Below are positions 59,644 through 64,000 of a DNA stretch of 64,000 bases, one piece after another (position 1 is the stretch's first letter; each line of letters opens with the position of its first letter). The position numbers and the translations under genes were made by a program. This stretch comes from Dethiobacter alkaliphilus (GTDB lineage Bacteria > Bacillota > Dethiobacteria > DTU022 > UBA8154). The stretch is taken from contig JAENYV010000007.1 in assembly GCA_016841605.1 (NCBI GenBank), positions 124,001 to 188,000 on the forward strand. The letters are read 5' to 3'. A model generated the notes under the pieces. The model was not told the DNA's origin and ran no database searches. It saw nothing but the letters and a program-made list of their open reading frames with translations.

Positions 59644-60411
59644 TTGCGAATTGGAATCGGTGAATATGACCCTGGGAATATAGGGAAATGGAAAGCGCAG
59701 CGTCTTTTTTTGGAGGCCATAAGAAAAGAGGCTCCGCAAGTTCTCAAAGCATTAAAAGAAGACGTATTGCCGAAATGTCCTTCTACAAAAACTGTTAAAA
59801 ACCTTAGATGGTTTACAATAAAGCGCGACCGGCAATACAACCGGCAATACAGCGAATTAAGGGATGCGCTACTATTCTGGGCCGACAGGTTTAACCTGCG
59901 AGAAGAATGGATACTTGAAATAGCTCTGAAAACGGTAATGTTATGGCGGTCAGCTAAAAGTCAAGCAGAAATTGAACCGCTCCACTGGTTTATCCCTGGT
60001 GTCGGTTATTGGGGAGTTGTCAGCGATGAGGACGCTGCAATTAAATTTAGCCGTTCTGGATGGGACCCTATTGCAGAAACCAGAACTACATTTAAAAAAC
60101 GTATGATGGCCGATTTTGAAAGTTTCCTTGAAAACTATCTGGATAAGCTGGATGCCATAGTCCAAGAGCGTGGACTGAAAAAAACCCCCAAAAAAAACGA
60201 AAATGAACATTTTACCTGGTTGGCGAAGTGGTATGTAGGAAATTATAATTCTTTCGGGGAAATAGCCAGGGCGGTGAATGTTGAAAGGCAGAGTGCGACA
60301 TTAGGAATCCAGAAGGCTGCAGCTATGTGCGGGCTGCCAGTACCGAAGGGGAAGCGGGGACGTCCAGGTGTAGCAGGTATACCGGCCTGCAGAAAAAGGG
60401 GGAGCTACTGA
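59644..60411 (+). CDS. Element-encoded hypothetical protein
   Basis: A 255-residue protein with no recognised family. Basic, rich in Trp and Lys, soluble; the middle (FWADRFNLREEWILEIALKTVMLW) is helical. The C-terminal third (LAKWYVGNYNSFGEIARAVNVERQSATLGIQKAA in part) looks like a helix-turn-helix, which suggests DNA binding, and the last 25 residues are Gly/Arg/Lys rich. TTG 59644 has an AAGGCGGCG site. It is the gene closest to the attachment site and carries its own promoter, a position often held by control or accessory genes. Confidence 0.55.
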   Translation: MRIGIGEYDPGNIGKWKAQRLFLEAIRKEAPQVLKALKEDVLPKCPSTKTVKNLRWFTIKRDRQYNRQYSELRDALLFWADRFNLREEWILEIALKTVMLWRSAKSQAEIEPLHWFIPGVGYWGVVSDEDAAIKFSRSGWDPIAETRTTFKKRMMADFESFLENYLDKLDAIVQERGLKKTPKKNENEHFTWLAKWYVGNYNSFGEIARAVNVERQSATLGIQKAAAMCGLPVPKGKRGRPGVAGIPACRKRGSY

Positions 60412-60453
60412 CAGAATAATAACAGGGGAAATACAAACGATAACGGATTAATA

Positions 60454-60488
60454 ACGGAGCCTTAGAGGGTTCCGTTTTTTATTTTGTG
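60454..60488 (+). terminator. Terminator after the first element gene
   Basis: ACGGAGCC (60454-60461) / GGTTCCGT (60468-60475), one G-U pair, six-base loop, T6 and ATTTT after. Confidence 0.85.
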
Positions 60489-60620
60489 AGAACGAATGCA
60501 TTTTTTGCTAAAAAGCAGTTTTTGATAAAAAAGTTTATACTGCGACTTACGCTTTTTTTACTGAGGTTTTAAGATTAAAACAGAATTAAAAAGACAAAAA
60601 CGGAATGGAGGTAAAGAGAA

Positions 60621-60821
60621 GTGATGTTAAAACTTATTAGTGCAGAACGAACTGCCGAGATGTTGGACGAGAAAATTGATGCAGTATACCGATTCGCGAG
60701 AGAAGGTATTCTACCCTGCGTTAGGATTGGTCGCAAAGTAAAATTTTCTGAAAAAGTCCTTGAAGAGTTCATAAAAACCGGCGGCAAGGCTTTGCCAGGT
60801 GGCTGGCGGCGAGAGGCGTAA
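60621..60821 (+). CDS. Excisionase-family helix-turn-helix protein
   Basis: A 66-residue protein with the winged-helix/HTH_17 pattern ISAERTAEMLDEKIDAVYRFAREGILPCVRIGRKVKFSEKVLEEFI (about 5-50). Such proteins bind att DNA as excisionases or act as small regulators. GTG 60621 has GGAGGT eight bases upstream; ATG 60624 is an alternative. It lies 76 bp before the primase gene. Confidence 0.75.
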   Translation: MMLKLISAERTAEMLDEKIDAVYRFAREGILPCVRIGRKVKFSEKVLEEFIKTGGKALPGGWRREA

Positions 60822-60897
60822 AAAGATAGAAATGGCTGGCGAAATAAACAAAAAAAAACGAGGACCTTTGAAAGCAAAGTATTAACGAGGGAGATCC

Positions 60898-63375
60898 ATG
60901 GCAACAAGAGCGCAAAAAACGGCAGCAGCACTAAAATACGAAAAAATGGGACTGAGCGTAATTCCTTTGCACGGAGTTAATCCCGATGGGAGTTGCACCT
61001 GCGATGCGGGGCAAAATTGCAGCAGTCCCGGCAAGCATCCTCGAATAAATTGGAGTAAATACCAGTCGGAACGTGCTACTCCCAAAAAAATTCGTGGGTG
61101 GCTAAAATACTGGCCGAATTCAAACATTGGGATTATAACCGGTGCTCTTTCCGGAATTATCGTATTAGATGTTGACGGACCCGAAGGGGAAAAAACACTT
61201 CGTGACGGCAATTTGCGAGTACCTTGCACAGTCACAGTCAAGACAGGTGGTGGCGGTTGGCATTACTGGTTTAAACATCCCGGCTTCGAGTGCAGAAATT
61301 TTGCTGGAAAAATCGGCAAAACAATTCTTCACAAAGTAGATTTCCGAGGAGACGGCGGACAAACCGCAACAGTGCCAAGTTCGCACAGAAGCGGCAATTT
61401 TTACGAATTTATCCTTTCCCCGGAGGAGACAGAAATAGCACCCGCCCCTGAATGGCTTTTGGAGCTCATTAAACAACAGTCTGCTACTGCTGGCAGTAAC
61501 GGAGTCAGTAACAAAGCGAGTATTAACCCTGAAGAGTGGGAAGTGGCCATTCCTCAAGGGCAGCGAAATGATCAGCTTACCCGGCGCGCTGGCAGTTTGC
61601 TTGCGAAAAAGATACCTCCATCCGAGGTTTTCACGATAATTCAAGCAATTAACGAAAAGCATTGCTCCCCACCGCTCCCGGGGAAAGAAGTGGAAGTATT
61701 GGTCAGCAGTATTGCTAAAGCGGATGAACGAAAAAATCAAAGCAAAAAAAGCTCTTCTAATGCTGAAAAAACTGGCGACGAAGAAAAAGAAAAAACAAGT
61801 CAAGCTGATATTTTAATAAAAATAGCAGCAGTAAATGCTTATCTTTTCCACGATGAAACAATGGATGCTTTTGCTAATATTACTATTAAAGGTCACAGAG
61901 AGACATGGCCAACGAAGAGTAAATTTTTCAAACATTGGCTGGTCCGCCAATATTATGAGCAAACAAAGAAAAGTCCCACGGGGGAAGCTGTCAGGCAAGC
62001 TCTCAACGTTATTGAAGCAAAAGCGATCTTCGATGGTGCGGAGCATAAATTAAGCCTGAGAGTTGCTGAACATGGCGGATCTATTTATTACGACCTGGCC
62101 AACGACGCCTGGCAGGCCGTAAGAATAACGTCTGCGGGCTGGGAAGTAGCGGATAAACCCCCTATTATTTTTCGGCGCTTCAAGAACACGGCGGCGCAGG
62201 TTATGCCTGAGCGAGGAGGAAGCCTAGAATTATTTAAAAAATATATTAACTTCAAAAATGAATGTGACTGGATGCTTATGTATGCTGTCTCTGCTTCTTT
62301 CTTTATCCCTGGAATTCCACATCCAATCCCAATTTTTTACGGCGACAAAGGAAGTGCGAAGACAACAGCGCAAAGAGTAATTCGAAAAATTGTGGACCCG
62401 GCACACCGGGACACCATGACATTACCAACAGACAAAAACGAACTGGCGCTACTACTTATGACGAATTATGCACCATGCTTCGATAATCTGGACGGTCTGC
62501 AGCAGTGGCAGAGTGATATGCTTTGCCAGGCAGCAACGGGCGGCGGCATAAGCAAGCGAGAACTTTATAGCGACATGGACGAGGTTATACTCTCTTTTCT
62601 ACGCTGTCCCATGTTGAACGGCATTAACTTAGTGGCTTCAAGAGACGACCTGCTTGATAGGAGTATTCTCTTTCGATTAGAACGCATAAAAGAAGAAAAA
62701 CGCATGGAAGAATCCATTTTCTGGAAGGAATTCGAAAAGGACAGGCCCTTTATTCTGGGGGCACTGCTTGACGCAATAGCAATAGCTAAGCGAATCTATC
62801 CCCACGTCAAAATGAAACGTCTTCCGCGGATGGCTGATTTTGCTCGCTGGGGGTATGCAGTAAACGAAGCGATAAGCGGCAACGGTAAAAAATTTATTGA
62901 ATCTTACTACCAAAATATTGCAGGAGCAGTAGAAGAGGCCATTCTCGCCGACCAGGTAAGCGCCGCTATAATCGCTTTTATGAACGAAAAAACTGAATGG
63001 GAAGGCACTGCAACAAATTTACTTGAAAAGCTAAACGAGATCCCCGGCGTTGACATTAAAGCGAAAACCTGGCCAAAGCGGGCGCATACATTGACTAAGC
63101 GCTTAAATAAGATGAAATCAGCGTTGTCTGACTACGGGGTGTCGTTTGAAACGTGGAGAAACGGGACAACCAGGGGTGTTACTTTAAAAAAACATGGACA
63201 CGATGACGCTCATGATGACGCTTGCGGTTTTGAAGCGTCACTAAGCGAACCTCGATGGAATCGGCATCGTGACGATAGTGACGCTGATGACGCTTCTGCG
63301 CCTACTCTTAGCAATGGCAAAAAAGTACTATGCGATCTTGATGACCCTGACAGTTTGCTGGAGGTGGAAATTTAA
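60898..63375 (+). CDS. Primase-polymerase/helicase replication protein
   Basis: An 825-residue protein. The N-terminal primase-polymerase domain (about 1-200) shows a Cys cluster with GKHPR (about 33-49), the catalytic DVDG (about 91-94) and KTGGGGWHYWF (about 115-125). A linker and a small alpha-helical primase-C-terminal-like region follow. Then comes an ATPase domain with Walker A GDKGSAKTT (482-490) and Walker B-like CFDNLDGL, typical of superfamily 3-like replicative helicases of phages and integrated plasmids. The last 60 residues form an acidic Asp/Ala tail encoded by the TGACGCT repeats. It probably starts replication at the nearby repeats. Confidence 0.85.
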   Translation: MATRAQKTAAALKYEKMGLSVIPLHGVNPDGSCTCDAGQNCSSPGKHPRINWSKYQSERATPKKIRGWLKYWPNSNIGIITGALSGIIVLDVDGPEGEKTLRDGNLRVPCTVTVKTGGGGWHYWFKHPGFECRNFAGKIGKTILHKVDFRGDGGQTATVPSSHRSGNFYEFILSPEETEIAPAPEWLLELIKQQSATAGSNGVSNKASINPEEWEVAIPQGQRNDQLTRRAGSLLAKKIPPSEVFTIIQAINEKHCSPPLPGKEVEVLVSSIAKADERKNQSKKSSSNAEKTGDEEKEKTSQADILIKIAAVNAYLFHDETMDAFANITIKGHRETWPTKSKFFKHWLVRQYYEQTKKSPTGEAVRQALNVIEAKAIFDGAEHKLSLRVAEHGGSIYYDLANDAWQAVRITSAGWEVADKPPIIFRRFKNTAAQVMPERGGSLELFKKYINFKNECDWMLMYAVSASFFIPGIPHPIPIFYGDKGSAKTTAQRVIRKIVDPAHRDTMTLPTDKNELALLLMTNYAPCFDNLDGLQQWQSDMLCQAATGGGISKRELYSDMDEVILSFLRCPMLNGINLVASRDDLLDRSILFRLERIKEEKRMEESIFWKEFEKDRPFILGALLDAIAIAKRIYPHVKMKRLPRMADFARWGYAVNEAISGNGKKFIESYYQNIAGAVEEAILADQVSAAIIAFMNEKTEWEGTATNLLEKLNEIPGVDIKAKTWPKRAHTLTKRLNKMKSALSDYGVSFETWRNGTTRGVTLKKHGHDDAHDDACGFEASLSEPRWNRHRDDSDADDASAPTLSNGKKVLCDLDDPDSLLEVEI
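63204..63294. repeat. Heptamer repeat cluster A (TGACGCT) inside the primase gene
   Basis: Five exact copies: TGACGCT at 63204, 63216, 63279 and 63288, and the reverse form AGCGTCA at 63234, with a near copy at 63270. They lie in the 3' end of the primase gene, in the frame coding for the Asp/Ala-rich tail. One half of a 27-bp inverted repeat (63216-63242) is within it. Confidence 0.85.
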
Positions 63376-63680
63376 TGCTCCTAATAGACCAATTGAAAGA
63401 AGCCGGTTACGACGTGGCATTAAGCAGTAACGGTAATTTGAAGTTGACATGGACAGGCGACGGGGAACCTAAACCTGCCCGGGTAAAACCCCTCTTAGAG
63501 CAGCTATCCAAAAACAAAGCCCGGGCACTGGCCTGGTTGATGAAAGACACCTGGCGTCCGCCAAAAAGGTGTCAATGCTGCAAGGATAACCGTTTTTGGT
63601 TCTCTGTTTACGGGGCTACTGTCTGCGAAGTATGTCACCCACCAGCGGTAGAGCGGCTGGTTTTATCTCGCAGTCCATAG
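63375..63680 (+). CDS. TubC-like docking-domain protein with zinc ribbon
   Basis: A 101-residue protein. The N-terminal about 55 residues (LIDQLKEAGYDVALSSNGNLKLTWTG and ARALAWLMKDTWRPP in part) resemble the TubC N-terminal docking domain, which in phages and integrated plasmids often follows the primase gene. The C-terminal part has two Cys pairs (CQCC about 67 and CEVCHPP about 83), a probable zinc ribbon. The ATG overlaps the primase stop codon by one base, so it is co-translated. It is probably an accessory replication factor. Confidence 0.75.
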   Translation: MLLIDQLKEAGYDVALSSNGNLKLTWTGDGEPKPARVKPLLEQLSKNKARALAWLMKDTWRPPKRCQCCKDNRFWFSVYGATVCEVCHPPAVERLVLSRSP

Positions 63681-63722
63681 GAACCATGCTTATTATATTG
63701 ACCCCCGCTAAAGTAGGAAAGT

Positions 63723-63823
63723 AGCGTCATAAGCGTCATAGCGTCACAAACCCGCAAAAAGTCAGCATTTAAGCAGTGACGCTTCAAAACCGCAAGCGTC
63801 ACTAAGCGTCACTGTAAGCGTCA
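63723..63823. repeat. Heptamer repeat cluster B (AGCGTCA), probable origin/iteron region
   Basis: Direct copies of AGCGTCA at 63723, 63732, 63740, 63795, 63805 and 63817 with one inverted copy at 63777. This is the same heptamer as in cluster A (TGACGCT) and lies in the intergenic region after the TubC-like gene. The repeat density and the nearby primase gene suggest iterons. Confidence 0.85.
63775..63803. repeat. 27-bp inverted-repeat copy forming a palindrome
   Basis: AGTGACGCTT (63775-63784) and AAGCGTCACT (63794-63803), perfect with a nine-base loop. Positions 63775-63801 are the exact reverse complement of 63216-63242, 27 of 27 bases, 560 bp apart. This is too long to be due to chance. 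Confidence 0.9.
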
Positions 63824-63864
63824 CTAAACGGCACCCGGCCTGCAGAAAGGAGACAAGCAAAACA

Positions 63865-64000
63865 ATGAATCACCGGCGTTACATCCCAATTAAATCATGG
63901 CCGCTGGGATACAGTGGTGAAGCTGCCGTCATATACAGCGAATCTGACGATGACAGAGCGACTTCTTTAAACAAAAAGCTAACTATTATAAACGAGTCTG
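63865..64000 (+). CDS. Start of an element gene, cut by the window end
   Basis: Open frame of 45 codons from ATG 63865, with an AAGGAG site upstream, running out at the edge. Start reads NHRRYIPIKSWPLGYSGEAA. The fragment is too short to assign a family. It follows the heptamer repeats and could be the next replication or control gene. Confidence 0.6.
   Translation, partial: MNHRRYIPIKSWPLGYSGEAAVIYSESDDDRATSLNKKLTIINES

Larger units (their letters stand above)
59442..64000. mobile_element. Left part of a tRNA-Pro-integrated genomic element (prophage/plasmid-like)
   Basis: The left boundary is the tRNA remnant, and the contents change abruptly from conserved housekeeping genes to replication-type genes: excisionase-like HTH, primase-polymerase/helicase, TubC-like zinc-ribbon protein and iterons. 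At least 4.5 kb are present; integrase, structural or transfer genes and the right end are outside the window. Whether it is a prophage, satellite or integrative plasmid cannot be decided here. Confidence 0.75.

Noticed and set aside
61165-61803. Minus-strand open frame of 212 codons within the primase gene
   Set aside because: Antisense to the primase-polymerase domain with intact catalytic motifs; composition is unlike a real protein.
63204-63823. CRISPR array
   Set aside because: Repeats are heptamers in both orientations with irregular spacing and partly coding; no 20-40 bp repeat-spacer order and no cas genes.

Overview
The window looks like chromosomal DNA of a low-GC, endospore-forming anaerobic Clostridia-type bacterium (Peptococcaceae/Desulfotomaculum-like by gene order). 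The grounds are a complete spoIIIA operon, spo0A, spoIVB, spoIIM, spoIIA-sigF, spmAB, spoIIP and spoIVA, the clostridial ispH-rpsA gene fusion, and an OLE RNA locus. Every protein gene lies on the + strand. The only minus-strand gene trace is a broken tRNA near 59.45 kb.

Layout: 0-4.3 kb, class I aldolase, an orphan prepilin, a Pro-peptidase (apparent AUA start), efp and a CD1247-type zinc-ribbon protein. 4.4-9.8 kb, spoIIIAA-AH. 9.9-20.9 kb, a housekeeping/isoprenoid run from one clear sigma-A promoter: asp23, amaP, DUF2273, nusB, a folD relic, xseA, xseB, ispA, OLE RNA, oapA, dxs, tlyA, nadK, recN. 21-23.4 kb, spoIVB and spo0A. 23.5-31.2 kb, steA/steB-like genes, two glycosyltransferases, a DUF3866 gene, spoIIM, xerD and pdp. 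31.3-36.4 kb, dacF, spoIIAA, spoIIAB, sigF, a small membrane protein, dodecin and spoVAF. 36.5-46.1 kb, a degenerate CCA-enzyme paralogue, an M50 protease, trpS, scpAB, DUF2953, ytfJ, a second DD-carboxypeptidase, spmAB, rluB and two unknown genes. 46.2-59.3 kb, cmk, plsC, ispH-rpsA, DUF1614, spoIIP, a YIEGIA cluster, a DUF512 radical-SAM protein, der, plsY, gpsA and spoIVA.

From 59.44 kb to the window end a mobile element begins. Its left edge is the 3' half of a tRNA-Pro gene (minus strand), cut at the anticodon stem, with the native terminator still beside it. The element carries a strong promoter, an unknown gene, an excisionase-like HTH protein, a primase-polymerase/helicase, a TubC-like/zinc-ribbon protein and two clusters of the heptamer TGACGCT. 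A 27-bp perfect inverted repeat links the clusters, which looks like a replication origin or Rep-binding region. The far end and integrase lie outside the window.

The most notable system is the OLE RNA (about 14358-14928) between ispA and its membrane partner oapA. It has its own promoter. The 3' strand of its closing helix can instead pair with a segment holding the oapA ribosome binding site followed by six T, a mutually exclusive fold that could couple OLE folding to oapA expression. The same layout (ribosome binding site in the 3' arm of a terminator-like hairpin) recurs before spoIVB and before the gene at 45597. Other observations include a hairpin that appears to bridge the distant Shine-Dalgarno of spoIIAB to its start codon, near-perfect sigma-H promoters before spo0A and spoIIAA, and a CCA-type enzyme that has lost its catalytic DxD.
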